Below, in pieces: positions 1 to 7,420 of a stretch of DNA of 64,000 nt. The notes below the pieces were generated by a model that was given only the letters and a program-made list of their open reading frames with translations, was not told the origin of the DNA and made no database searches. The position numbers and the translations under genes are program-made. Location: positions 23,060-87,059 of the IMG/VR virus record IMGVR_UViG_3300043548_000837. One strand, written 5' to 3'. This DNA comes from a virus. The stretch's first letter is position 1, and the number at the start of each line of letters is the position of its first letter.

Positions 1-179
1 CCTGGGCAGCCGTAGGTGCTGTTGTAGCAATCTATTTCCTGTTGCGTAGCTTCAGAAGTCCAAGAAACATCAGCGCGAGTGTTGTTGTCGTATTTCCTCA
101 GTACGAAGTTACAATTACTCGTAACTGGTTCACATCCTCCACCACAACCGCATCCACAAGATCCTAGTATTGAAGCCAT
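1..179 (-). CDS. Partial Cys/Gly-rich protein, N-terminal 59 residues
   Basis: A reading frame begins at an ATG read on the minus strand (179-177) and runs off the left edge. The context CAT-ATG matches most starts in this phage, and the start lies 5 bases after the stop of the upstream 909-residue gene, so the two are probably co-transcribed. Near the N-terminus is a dense cysteine/glycine stretch (GSCGCGCGGGCEP), echoing the CCCYNC cluster and glycine run of the neighbour. Only the N-terminus is visible and the family is not recognised. By position and composition it is likely a tail-fibre or surface-appendage protein; this is inference. Confidence 0.6.
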   Translation of the reverse strand, partial: MASILGSCGCGCGGGCEPVTSNCNFVLRKYDNNTRADVSWTSEATQQEIDCYNSTYGCP

Positions 180-184
180 ATGAG

Positions 185-2914
185 TTATTCTGTAGTGTCT
201 GAGCTAGCTTGCGTTGCTGTACCTGACGAGTCTTGAGGGTCACTCATCAAAACCCAAGCTTTTTTAGTTTTCCCATCCACACAAATATCTATTTGTTGGA
301 AATAGATGTAGGTATTAGCTGGAAGCCCGTTAGGGTCTATTTTAACCGTGGTACCTGTATTTGTAGTAGATAGGGTGATTGCACCGTCCTCTACGACCAT
401 TTTGGCGGAATCTCCTGTAGACTCTATGGTTCCTGGATATATGTATGTGTTGAGAGGATTTCCTGGCTCTACTTCCTGAGTAATGGTAGCTCCATTGATT
501 GTGGTAGTGGTATTATCCATACCAGTTACAGTGATAGTACCTTTATCTATATGGGTATTGTCGTAACCAGTATCTGCTTCTGAATTATTACCGCAAGTTA
601 TCGCTCCATTATATATTCGTACAGTTCCGTCAGTTCCCGCGATATTAACATCGTCTTTACATATTTCTGTATAATTGTTTGCTCCGCCTGAGTTAGTGCC
701 GCTTCCTGTATCTGTTCCTATAAATGTAATCTTTCCTGGACTAATTTCTGTCCTACCGCAACCCTGTCCTCCGGTACTCTCGGTAGGATACAGCTTAATA
801 TAGCCCCCACTGATCTCTCCTTTATTTTGACCTACCTTATCTGTAAAAAATGCGTAGTAATCTCGCATTTCTATCGAACCAAGCTCTCCGTTATCGATTG
901 TAAGTCCGGACCCAGCCAAAGATACGCTCCGGTCACCTGTGACGTGTGTCAGCTCCTTACTGTCTATATAGGTATACCCGTCAGCACCGTTCAGGTTAAT
1001 AGTGCTGCTACATAAATCTATTGAGCTTCCGCTGCCGCCGTTTGATGCGCCTCCAATACCTTCACAACAGTCTCTGGGTACATAGGTATCAGCCTGAACT
1101 TGACTGAAATTGATGACTCCCTCACACATGTTTATGAAATGCTGACAATTGTTTGTGCAGCAGGGTTCTTGTGTCTGATGTATGTGTGTGACCTCTAGAA
1201 CATCTACGTTCAGCTGGTGGATACAAGGAGTGTTTTTGTCGCAGTTATAGCAGCAGCATCCACCACCTCCTCCACCTCCTCCACCTCCTCCACCTCCTCC
1301 ACCTCCTCCACCTCCACTACCACCTCCACCACCTCCACTACCACCTCCACCTCCACTACCTCCACTACCATCTCCACCTCCAGTTCCTCCTCCTCCTGTA
1401 CCTGTACCAATGACACTGCCTCCTTGTACAGGCAAGAACACTGAAGCATTACCCATAGTAAAAGACACCTTACTAACACAAGGGTCTTTTTTATCTTTAA
1501 CTACGGTTAGTGTAGGCTTTAGGTCTATGGTGCCTATAGGAAGATTATTTATATTATAAAGAGTTATCTTCCCTCCACCTTTATTCTCCACATCAAGCGT
1601 AGGCTCTTTGCAGGCTTCAATTTCTATCTCGCCTGATAAGGTAACCCCGCAGTTTGGCTGTCCGCTAGCCTGCAGCATTAGCGGTTTTTTAATTTTAACA
1701 GGTTTTCCTTTTATTACGAGCGAAGACTGCGCTTGAAAATCTACACAGGCGTCTACATTAATCTCTCCTTCTAGAGCCAGCTCACAATTATTGTAAGATA
1801 CAAGCCTTAATGTACTTGGGACTGTTTCTGTTATCACTTCGTCGCTCTCACCAGGCTGCGGACCTTCAGCGCCTTTTTTAACCCTTTCTTCTGGAGGAAG
1901 CTTATTTAATTCGGTGTAGTACTCGGGAGTTTTAGGTGGAGGAGGTTTAGCAGTAATATACTCGTCATAGACTATGACTGTTTTACCGTTGAAGTCCGTA
2001 TATCTTGTTATTTCTTTAGCTCCTGGAGCAGGAAGCTGTGCTCCAATTTTTGCAAATTTTTTAATGGTTCTTGATGTAGCAGAACCATTAAATCTAACTG
2101 ATGAACCTACGTTTACTTCTTTACAGGCGTCTACAGCTATAACGCCTGCCATGACAATTCCACAAGTTTCACCGTCAGAATAAGGCTGGAAGTACAAAGA
2201 GCTTCTTTCTACAGGCTCACCATAAAATATGATACCGTTATGTACTTCAAGTTGTCGACATACCTCAAGAGTTGCAATATTTCCATATATCGTAAGTCCA
2301 CAATCAGGAGCTGATGTTGTTTCCGCCCAAATATTCCCGTGCGTCGCACCAGAGAATGTAATGTCTGCGGTGGCTGTAAAATTTTCGCAAGCGGTTACAT
2401 TTATATCGCCTAGAAGGGAAATTCCGCAGTCAGGCTGACTGTTAGCGGTTACGTTAAAGCTACTATTTTTAGCTGCGCCGCTGAAGGTGACTTTGTTCTC
2501 GGCAGTAAAAGATTCACAAGCCTCAACACAGATAGACCCTTCTAAAGTTATTCCGCATTCTGATGGAATTCCTTCTTCTGCTCTTTCAGGTCCGGTGGAT
2601 GTAAGAGCTAGATAGCTGTTTCGTGTAGACGGACAGGTCTTTACTTTCGCAGAAGTAGTAAGTACTTCGCAGGAAGGAAAATTTACCGGAGGAGGAGGTA
2701 CGTATACTGGAGGTACAGGAATTACCGGAGGAAACTGAAACTCACAAGATGGGTCTAGTTCAAGTAGAGGCTTTTGAGTTAAAACTAAAGGCACCTCAGG
2801 CGGTAATTCGCACTGAGGTGGCTGCGCTGACTTGGGGATTGCGAGATACTCTGTGTAGTATTCTGGAACTATTCCGCCAAGGTGAATTTTAGATGCATCT
2901 ATTTTAGGAGCCAT
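185..2914 (-). CDS. Cys-repeat, polyglycine-linked surface/fibre protein (909 aa)
   Basis: The protein has three parts. Residues 1-100 are proline-rich. About 115-440 hold six copies of a cysteine-paired unit of the form CGxxLxGxIxVxAC; the first four have leading cysteines at residues 120, 163, 205 and 251, and two more follow a Pro/Lys-rich spacer. About 500-555 is a glycine/serine/threonine run ending in about 20 glycines and a CCCYNC cluster. The C-terminal 350 residues resemble a repetitive beta-solenoid (short TxxxGGxxI turns). There is no enzymatic motif. The repeated beta modules and flexible linker suggest a tail fibre, whisker or capsid-surface fibre. The ATG overlaps the stop of the upstream membrane-protein gene (TAATG). 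Function is inferred from architecture only. Confidence 0.75.
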   Translation of the reverse strand: MAPKIDASKIHLGGIVPEYYTEYLAIPKSAQPPQCELPPEVPLVLTQKPLLELDPSCEFQFPPVIPVPPVYVPPPPVNFPSCEVLTTSAKVKTCPSTRNSYLALTSTGPERAEEGIPSECGITLEGSICVEACESFTAENKVTFSGAAKNSSFNVTANSQPDCGISLLGDINVTACENFTATADITFSGATHGNIWAETTSAPDCGLTIYGNIATLEVCRQLEVHNGIIFYGEPVERSSLYFQPYSDGETCGIVMAGVIAVDACKEVNVGSSVRFNGSATSRTIKKFAKIGAQLPAPGAKEITRYTDFNGKTVIVYDEYITAKPPPPKTPEYYTELNKLPPEERVKKGAEGPQPGESDEVITETVPSTLRLVSYNNCELALEGEINVDACVDFQAQSSLVIKGKPVKIKKPLMLQASGQPNCGVTLSGEIEIEACKEPTLDVENKGGGKITLYNINNLPIGTIDLKPTLTVVKDKKDPCVSKVSFTMGNASVFLPVQGGSVIGTGTGGGGTGGGDGSGGSGGGGGSGGGGGGSGGGGGGGGGGGGGGGGGGGCCCYNCDKNTPCIHQLNVDVLEVTHIHQTQEPCCTNNCQHFINMCEGVINFSQVQADTYVPRDCCEGIGGASNGGSGSSIDLCSSTINLNGADGYTYIDSKELTHVTGDRSVSLAGSGLTIDNGELGSIEMRDYYAFFTDKVGQNKGEISGGYIKLYPTESTGGQGCGRTEISPGKITFIGTDTGSGTNSGGANNYTEICKDDVNIAGTDGTVRIYNGAITCGNNSEADTGYDNTHIDKGTITVTGMDNTTTTINGATITQEVEPGNPLNTYIYPGTIESTGDSAKMVVEDGAITLSTTNTGTTVKIDPNGLPANTYIYFQQIDICVDGKTKKAWVLMSDPQDSSGTATQASSDTTE
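1258..1394. repeat. Short tandem repeat encoding polyglycine linker
   Basis: Near-perfect tandem copies of the 9-mer CACCTCCTC (six consecutive copies from about 1264), grading into CCACCTCCA variants. Read on the minus strand it is GGAGGTGGA-type sequence coding for the glycine run of the 909-residue protein. A repeat this regular can change length by replication slippage, so linker length may vary between isolates. Confidence 0.9.
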
Positions 2915-3246
2915 TAAAGTAGCTTATTAAATACGAGATAAAAAAACAATGTCAAAGGAGCGATAATAACTCCTGAAGTCATTCCCAGATAAATCGAAGA
3001 AGACACACCTAACCAAAAGCTTAAGCAAACAGGACAAGAAACAAGGCGCACAAAAAAGCAGTCATTATAATACTCGACTAAAAAGTCTACATAACTGCCT
3101 CCATAACCCTCATCGTGAATCTTATAGTATTCCGAAAGCTTAAGAAGATTTACACGAAACAGTCTCATATACTCTGCGAATGCGTTGGTCCTCAACCATA
3201 CGAGAAGCAGAAAAGAAAGACTTAGAGCTATGGAGGCAGTTTGCAT
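2914..3246 (-). CDS. Small integral membrane protein with CPxC motif (110 aa)
   Basis: An N-terminal hydrophobic segment (about residues 1-18) is followed by a soluble stretch rich in Tyr and Asp, then two closely spaced hydrophobic segments (about 67-106). The motif SCPVCLSFW opens the second half; a CPxC pair beside a membrane helix can bind metal or be redox active, but no partner is seen. The size and two to three membrane passes would suit a holin or inner-membrane phage protein, but no lysis enzyme is visible beside it. It lies 2 bases after the 85-residue coiled-coil gene, in the same minus-strand operon. Exact role unknown. Confidence 0.65.
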   Translation of the reverse strand: MQTASIALSLSFLLLVWLRTNAFAEYMRLFRVNLLKLSEYYKIHDEGYGGSYVDFLVEYYNDCFFVRLVSCPVCLSFWLGVSSSIYLGMTSGVIIAPLTLFFYLVFNKLL

Positions 3247-3248
3247 AG

Positions 3249-3506
3249 TTATTCTGCTGTGGCTTCTGAACTTTCGAGCTCGTTGATACGCTTCTCAAGC
3301 TCAGTCAAGAGGTTCTTCTGCGCGATGGTAGCTATGCGCATACTCTGCAAGTTAGACACTTGCTCTGAGAACTTCCTGATATTGCTTTCTTGCTCTGCGA
3401 GATTTTTTTCAGCTTGTCTCAGTCCGTCAGCAATAAGCAGTAGTGACACATGCTTTTTTTCAGGCTCAGATTCTGTAACGATGGGTAGTTCTACACGATC
3501 ACTCAT
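3249..3506 (-). CDS. Small coiled-coil protein (85 aa)
   Basis: The protein is charged. From about residue 25 to 78 it has a heptad-like Leu/Ile pattern (AEKNLAEQE, LTELEKRINELES) predicting a coiled coil; the first 20 residues are likely unstructured. There is no signal peptide or membrane segment. It starts 14 bases after the stop of another small coiled-coil gene and ends 2 bases before the membrane-protein gene. It may be a trimerisation or assembly helper for the fibre genes downstream; this rests on position only. Confidence 0.6.
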   Translation of the reverse strand: MSDRVELPIVTESEPEKKHVSLLLIADGLRQAEKNLAEQESNIRKFSEQVSNLQSMRIATIAQKNLLTELEKRINELESSEATAE

Positions 3507-3519
3507 ATATGGTACTGGT

Positions 3520-3693
3520 TTAGTTTTCGACTGCGTTGTTTTCTGTTAACAGCTCTTTGATTTCAGCTTGAATCCTTTTTATATCTTCGTTGTAAGCTTT
3601 GACAAGATCTTTTTTGTTCTGCTTGGCTACTTCTAGTTCTACTACGAGGTTGTAGACTTTTTCTTCTGTGGTGGTTTGCGTTGTGTTACTCAT
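3520..3693 (-). CDS. Very small coiled-coil protein (57 aa)
   Basis: An ATG at 3693-3691 on the minus strand opens a 57-residue frame ending in TAA at 3522-3520. After a short Thr/Gln-rich start (MSNTTQTTTEE) the rest is a regular amphipathic helix with Val/Leu/Ile every three to four residues and many Lys/Glu. It is the first gene after the strong minus-strand terminator at 3741-3773, so it needs its own promoter; a weak candidate (TTGTCT, 17 bp, TAGTTT) ends 8 bases before the ATG. The family is not recognised. Confidence 0.6.
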   Translation of the reverse strand: MSNTTQTTTEEKVYNLVVELEVAKQNKKDLVKAYNEDIKRIQAEIKELLTENNAVEN

Positions 3694-3740
3694 GAGCTGC
3701 TAAACTAGTGGATGGCTGGGGTTAAGACAAGAGATTTCGA

Positions 3741-3774
3741 CAAAAAAAGACGTACTGGCGAACCAGTACGTCTC
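3741..3774 (-). terminator. Intrinsic terminator, TTCG tetraloop
   Basis: Read on the minus strand: AGACGTACTGG, loop TTCG, CCAGTACGTCT, then TTTTTTTG. This is an 11-bp perfect stem with a stable UUCG loop and a run of seven U, a textbook Rho-independent terminator, 20 bases after the stop of the octapeptide-repeat gene. Confidence 0.93.
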
Positions 3775-3793
3775 TTGTTGCTGTGAGCTAAAT

Positions 3794-4510
3794 TTAGCTG
3801 TTGATTGCGGCAAGCTGCTCGTTGGTCAGGTTGTCCTTTTGTACTTGAGTGAACTCGAGTTTTTGCTCGTCTGTGAAAGACGCCAATTGCGCTGGCGAAA
3901 GCGCTGCAAGCTGCGCTGCAGTAATTTGCTGTAGGTCGACGATCTCGAAAGCCTGGAGCTGCTGCGCTGACAAAGCAGCAAAGTCTTCCGGCTCGATTTC
4001 TGGGATCTGTGCTATGGTGAGATCTTCGATCTGGGTTTCGGTCAATCCTGCAAAAGTAGCTGTGTTCAAGTCGGCGATAGCTTGTGGGTCTAGCTTTGAG
4101 ATATCTCCGATAGCCACCTGCAGCAAATCTCCTTCACCAGATTCAAGCGCTTGTCCTGAGCCATAAGCGTCAGTGCCATAACCTTCAGGTCCAACGCGGC
4201 CAGTACCGCGAACGTATTCGATGATATAGCTAATCTTGGCAGGCTCTGGGATGTCGAGCGTAAGAGGAGCAGACACATCTGTACCTGGGTAGACCTCAAG
4301 AGAAACAACAGGATCTGTATGCGCAATGATAGAGGCCTTGATAATATCGCGGGCTGGAACATCAGCGAACACAAGAGTGTCGAGGAAAGCATAGCTCGAG
4401 GCTTCGATAGATCCGTAGCTCACCTGAAGCTTTTCATATCTAGAGCTCTTAAGACCTCCGATATCTGTTGTTGTGTTTACTGCAACTTTTTTGATTTTTT
4501 TGGATGCCAT
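3794..4510 (-). CDS. Probable abundant virion protein with 12 octapeptide repeats (238 aa)
   Basis: The first 135 residues look like a small beta-rich domain (VYPGTDVSAPLTLDIPEP) ending in a Gly-rich hinge. Residues 140-235 are twelve uninterrupted octads of the pattern (L/F/I)(T/S/D)xxQ(L/I)xx, for example LTETQIED, LSAQQLQA, LSPAQLAS, LTNEQLAA. The gene is flanked by its own promoter (4650-4622) and a strong terminator (3773-3741), with a 5-prime leader rich in A and C (AACAAACAACC type). This self-contained unit, also seen for the decoration and capsid genes, suggests high expression, so a capsid decoration or tail protein is likely. The family is not recognised. Confidence 0.75.
   Translation of the reverse strand: MASKKIKKVAVNTTTDIGGLKSSRYEKLQVSYGSIEASSYAFLDTLVFADVPARDIIKASIIAHTDPVVSLEVYPGTDVSAPLTLDIPEPAKISYIIEYVRGTGRVGPEGYGTDAYGSGQALESGEGDLLQVAIGDISKLDPQAIADLNTATFAGLTETQIEDLTIAQIPEIEPEDFAALSAQQLQAFEIVDLQQITAAQLAALSPAQLASFTDEQKLEFTQVQKDNLTNEQLAAINS
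3806..4093 (-). repeat. Coding region of 12 tandem octapeptide repeats
   Basis: Twelve 24-nt units encode residues 140-235 of the 238-residue protein. Units are strict in length but divergent in sequence. The period of eight with a hydrophobic residue at positions 1 and 6 and Gln at 5 could build short helical turns or a solenoid; no structure is known to me for this exact pattern. Confidence 0.85.
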
Positions 4511-4621
4511 ATTTGGTTTTGGTTGTTTGTTTTGTTGTTAGATAGCAACAAGATTCTCAGAGGCAACAGAAGCTTTTAGTAAGCTTCCAGAGGATCGCTG
4601 ATCTACTCCATTGCTATCTTT

Positions 4622-4650
4622 ATTATCTAGCATATCTTATCTTTAAGCAA
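4622..4650 (-). promoter_or_regulatory. Sigma-70-like promoter for the octapeptide-repeat gene
   Basis: On the minus strand: TTGCTT, 17-bp spacer, GATAAT. It begins 7 bases after the stop of the SET gene and gives a transcript with a leader of about 105 bases rich in A and C. Confidence 0.6.
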
Positions 4651-4656
4651 GACATA

Positions 4657-5058
4657 TCATACCCATTCTGGGCAAGATACTCCACTTGGTCTGGGTTCAA
4701 GCCTATAGTCAATAAATAGCTCTTCATCTTTAGGTATATCTTTGTTGGCTACAATCTTATGTATATTTAATATCCATTCGCAATTAGGAGTGCGGGAGTG
4801 GTTTATGTAACTAAACTTACTATACTTGTCGCTGGTGATGCATTCTTCGCTATTTAGCATTACATACCAGTTTTTACTTTGCTGCTCTATAGAGAGCTCA
4901 GCGTATCGGAGTTTTTTCCAATCTCTAGGAAACAGTCTATAATCTATTACTAAGTCACCTCGAGCGATATTCTTAGCAGCAAAAAGCCCATAACCTTCCG
5001 TAAGACTTTTTTTTACGTAAGTGAAAGGCGCATCATCGTTATCTATAATGATGCTCAT
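4657..5058 (-). CDS. Compact SET-domain protein, putative protein-lysine methyltransferase (133 aa)
   Basis: Hallmarks of the SET fold are present in order: GYGLFAAKNIARGD (residues 22-35, the GxG SAM-binding start), FSYINHSRTPNC (82-93, with N86-H87-S88 of the NHS motif) and the catalytic-end motif EELFIDY (112-118, Y118). At 133 residues it is close to the minimal SET enzyme of chlorella virus (119 residues). Such proteins transfer methyl groups from S-adenosylmethionine to lysines. The substrate is unknown. The start ATG overlaps the stop of the RNA polymerase beta-N gene (ATGA), so the two are translationally coupled. It ends in TGA, the rarest stop here and the only TGA not forced by an overlap. 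Family assignment strong, activity inferred. Confidence 0.85.
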   Translation of the reverse strand: MSIIIDNDDAPFTYVKKSLTEGYGLFAAKNIARGDLVIDYRLFPRDWKKLRYAELSIEQQSKNWYVMLNSEECITSDKYSKFSYINHSRTPNCEWILNIHKIVANKDIPKDEELFIDYRLEPRPSGVSCPEWV

Positions 5059-5717
5059 CTGACAAGAAGGCTGTATAGCTTGTCTATCTCTGACCCGGTA
5101 TACGTCATTCTATTAGCGTTATAGATTTTTTCACCCCAGGCAGTTTTCATCGCCCCGTCAGTGACGCCTAGGTCTTTGAGTATCCCAAATAACTTAATCT
5201 GAGAGTTCTTGATCATTAATACAAAAACTTGCTGATCAGGCAAAAACAAAATGCGCGCAGACTGACCTGTACGGGCTTCTGGGTTGATGTGCGCTTCAGG
5301 AATTCCGTCTTGCCTAATTCTTGAATAGACTCCAGGCAAAAGCCTTTGCTGGTTTACACTCTCATACTCAGAGCCGTTGTAGATTGCTGTGTTGTGGTTC
5401 GTGATGTACGGAAGCTGAGCTATGGTTGTATGTTTGCTTTCAACCACCTTGCCTGAAGCTTTGTGTACCAGGTCAATTGTACCTTTAAGAGGAACAGTGA
5501 GATCTTTTTTCTCAAGTACAGCCTTCTTCTTGTGTGAGCTAGAGATGTGTTCAAAAGGATCTACTTTCAGATTCCTAGCTTGAAGCTTGAAGTCTTGGGT
5601 CTCGATAGCGTTGAGCTTTTTTTGAAAAGCGTCCGTTGCTGTTTGGAATACAGCATGTCGCAGATTTACAGGATCGAAAAAAGCCCGAGTGTTTTTAGGA
5701 GGAGTTGCCTTTTGCAT
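5055..5717 (-). CDS. RNA polymerase beta subunit, N-terminal fragment (220 aa)
   Basis: Residues 95-135 match the beta-lobe signature of bacterial RpoB: QLPYITNHNTAIYNGSE (101-117) corresponds to the cellular PLMTDNGTFVINGTE, and QQRLLPGVY (123-131) to QLHRSPGVF. Residues 150-205 follow the next cellular block (ARIIPYRGSWLDFE..., then the ATIILRALNY helix). The fragment covers roughly E. coli beta 50-240 and then stops; cellular beta has about 1340 residues. The catalytic C-terminal half is the fused gene at 13577 on the other strand. The intervening beta segment (lobe 2 and rifampicin pocket) is not found here. The upstream 76-residue gene overlaps its start and the SET gene overlaps its end. 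Part of a phage multisubunit polymerase. Confidence 0.83.
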   Translation of the reverse strand: MQKATPPKNTRAFFDPVNLRHAVFQTATDAFQKKLNAIETQDFKLQARNLKVDPFEHISSSHKKKAVLEKKDLTVPLKGTIDLVHKASGKVVESKHTTIAQLPYITNHNTAIYNGSEYESVNQQRLLPGVYSRIRQDGIPEAHINPEARTGQSARILFLPDQQVFVLMIKNSQIKLFGILKDLGVTDGAMKTAWGEKIYNANRMTYTGSEIDKLYSLLVR

Positions 5718-5925
5718 TTTTACTTAGTTTAGTTTTAACTGCCCGCGTAAGAGCAATCCAGACTGTATGATAATCTTCTAGGTTTTGAAAATCTTCAATA
5801 TCTAGCTCAACGTCAAAAAATCCTCCAGGATACACGACCCTGTCTTTTTCGGCTCCTACCTCTTCAACATAGTAGCCTTTAATGCTGATTGAGGGTATGT
5901 AAATTTGTTTTGAACTCTCTGCCAT
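5695..5925 (-). CDS. Small unrecognised protein overlapping the beta-N gene (76 aa)
   Basis: A short acidic protein with beta-like alternation (QIYIPSISIKGYYVEEV, GGFFDVELDIEDF) ending in a Lys/Asn-rich tail. It has no cysteines and no membrane segment. Its last 23 bases overlap the start of the RNA polymerase beta-N gene in another frame, giving a tightly packed three-gene group with beta-N and SET. It could be a structural wedge protein or a polymerase accessory factor; no motif decides. Confidence 0.55.
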   Translation of the reverse strand: MAESSKQIYIPSISIKGYYVEEVGAEKDRVVYPGGFFDVELDIEDFQNLEDYHTVWIALTRAVKTKLSKNAKGNSS

Positions 5926-5973
5926 AATCTAAAGAAACTACCTATTACGCTAGATTAACGCAAGCAATTATCT

Positions 5974-6705
5974 CTAGTGATTGAGAAGTCTGTTTAAATA
6001 CGCGCGGTTTTGTTCATCTTCTAATAACTTAGCCATCTCAGGATATTTGGTGACTACCTCGAGCTCTTCTGCTTTGAGCTCGTGCTGATTTTCTTGAGGA
6101 GCAGCTACTGTATCTAAAACTCTGTTGGCCATTCTACGTTTTGCTGCGTCAGCCAGTGCTTTAGTAATCACATCGGCCTTTTTGTCTGCCAGCTCCCCAA
6201 TTTTGTTAAAAGGGTCATTAAGCGAGGTTACGCCTGCTCTGGGAGTTAGAGCGTTGGGCTTAGGACCCATATAGTTATTAACAACCACAGGCTGACCTGT
6301 GCCTCCTCCTCCTCCTCCTTGCTGACCCTTATTCATGAGAGAGGGTAGCATCATAGCTCCTATAGCCAAAGGGGCCACCTTGCCTACGTTATCGACAATT
6401 TTGGGGATGTTGTCGACCAGCTTATTAAACCCTGAAAAGCCTCCACCTACAGCTTTTGCTGCTGTGTTGGCTGCTGTACCTCCAGAGTATAATAAGTTGT
6501 CTGGATTTTGGCTCCAGCGCCTGTGGGTCTCTGGAGCTATTTTACTCATAAGCCAAGGCACTCCTGTTGTAGCTACGGCAGTAGCGCCAGCGAGCAGCGG
6601 TACCCATGCCTTTTTTTCTATAGCGCTAGCCTTAAGCTCTTCTGAAATTCCTTCGTCTAGTTTGCTCCAGTCTATGTTCATATTAAGCGTAGGGCTGAAG
6701 TTCAA
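5974..6705 (-). CDS. Virion-type protein with glycine-rich hydrophobic segments (243 aa)
   Basis: Two hydrophobic stretches rich in Ala and Gly (about residues 34-55, WVPLLAGATAVATTGVPWLM; about 110-123, VAPLAIGAMMLPSL) flank a small-residue region. A polyglycine linker (GQQGGGGGG) follows, then a charged helical C-terminus. No enzymatic motif is seen. It overlaps the end of the 241-residue gene by 23 bases. The alternation of amphipathic and hydrophobic segments resembles proteins carried in virions and ejected into the envelope, but this is inference. Confidence 0.55.
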   Translation of the reverse strand: MNFSPTLNMNIDWSKLDEGISEELKASAIEKKAWVPLLAGATAVATTGVPWLMSKIAPETHRRWSQNPDNLLYSGGTAANTAAKAVGGGFSGFNKLVDNIPKIVDNVGKVAPLAIGAMMLPSLMNKGQQGGGGGGTGQPVVVNNYMGPKPNALTPRAGVTSLNDPFNKIGELADKKADVITKALADAAKRRMANRVLDTVAAPQENQHELKAEELEVVTKYPEMAKLLEDEQNRAYLNRLLNH

Positions 6706-7408
6706 CTCGGGTAGGCAACTTGTCTCTCATATAGGCATCAGGCTCTTCGCGCATCTTCTTTCTCAAAAGATACGTTAGATACGCTGCACCCGACCCGGTA
6801 TTCAAAAGCCCTGTAGCTGCAAGGTCAATAGCGGGGTCGAACGGTTTTTTAGCCACACTCACAGCCTCACCTAAAAGTCTTCGAACAGATCCCTCCTCAA
6901 TAGGTACATCCTCGTGAAAGGCCTCTTTCTCAAAAACGGCCTCATAAGCAATACCGTTGCAAAAAGAGTCTACATGCGGTGTCTCTTCGTGAGCCCCTGT
7001 TTTAATTTTAGTCAGCAGGTCAATGTACTCTTTTTGAGCGCTTGCGAGCTCAGACTGAATTCGTTGCTTTTCTTGAAGGAAGTAATCTTTCTTGGCATCT
7101 CTAAAACCTTCCTGGCCTCCCATAACCATACGCAAAGGATGGCTTTGATTTCTCAAGGCGCGGCTAAGTACAGAATTGTCACCATAGGCTGCTGTTTTTT
7201 GAGGGTGAGGCATCAGGTGTTCTGGAATAGGGATACGTAACACGCTCTCGTCTTCAAGGTCAGTATTTCCGAACATCTCTTCCTGTCGACGAGCTTCTCT
7301 TGCTCTTGCGAGCTGCAGGGCGCTAAAAAGACTTCTTCCGAAGTTTGTAGACGCTTCGTACTGTTCTTCTGGAGATAAAGGTAAATCTGTGAGAGCTTGT
7401 TTTTGCAT
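6683..7408 (-). CDS. Unrecognised virion-type protein, helical (241 aa)
   Basis: Mostly helical and charged, with an Arg/Glu-rich segment (about residues 33-45), a coiled-coil-like region (about 108-137, QEKQRIQSELASAQKEY) and a C-terminal small-residue patch (AATGLLNTGSGAAYLTYLLRKKM) typical of this gene cluster. The sequence SFCNGIAYEAVFEKEAF (about 147-163) loosely resembles the GFxxxAxExG motif found in scaffold-region proteins. It lies 12 bases downstream of the 127-residue gene and overlaps the next gene. Function unknown. Confidence 0.55.
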   Translation of the reverse strand: MQKQALTDLPLSPEEQYEASTNFGRSLFSALQLARAREARRQEEMFGNTDLEDESVLRIPIPEHLMPHPQKTAAYGDNSVLSRALRNQSHPLRMVMGGQEGFRDAKKDYFLQEKQRIQSELASAQKEYIDLLTKIKTGAHEETPHVDSFCNGIAYEAVFEKEAFHEDVPIEEGSVRRLLGEAVSVAKKPFDPAIDLAATGLLNTGSGAAYLTYLLRKKMREEPDAYMRDKLPTRVELQPYA

Positions 7409-7420
7409 AACCTATTTGGT

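Noticed and set aside
1210-1479. Open frames on both strands across the polyglycine tract
   Set aside because: They are low-complexity by-products of the CACCTCCTC repeat; the glycine frame belongs to the 909-residue gene.
2914-3693. Holin-spanin lysis cassette
   Set aside because: There is one small membrane protein and two coiled-coil proteins, but no endolysin, lipobox or signal peptide; evidence too thin.
4538-4633. A 31-codon frame on the minus strand with a good TATG start, upstream of the octapeptide-repeat gene
   Set aside because: Its start codon lies inside the spacer of the promoter TTGCTT-17-GATAAT, so it would precede the transcript start; composition is not convincing.
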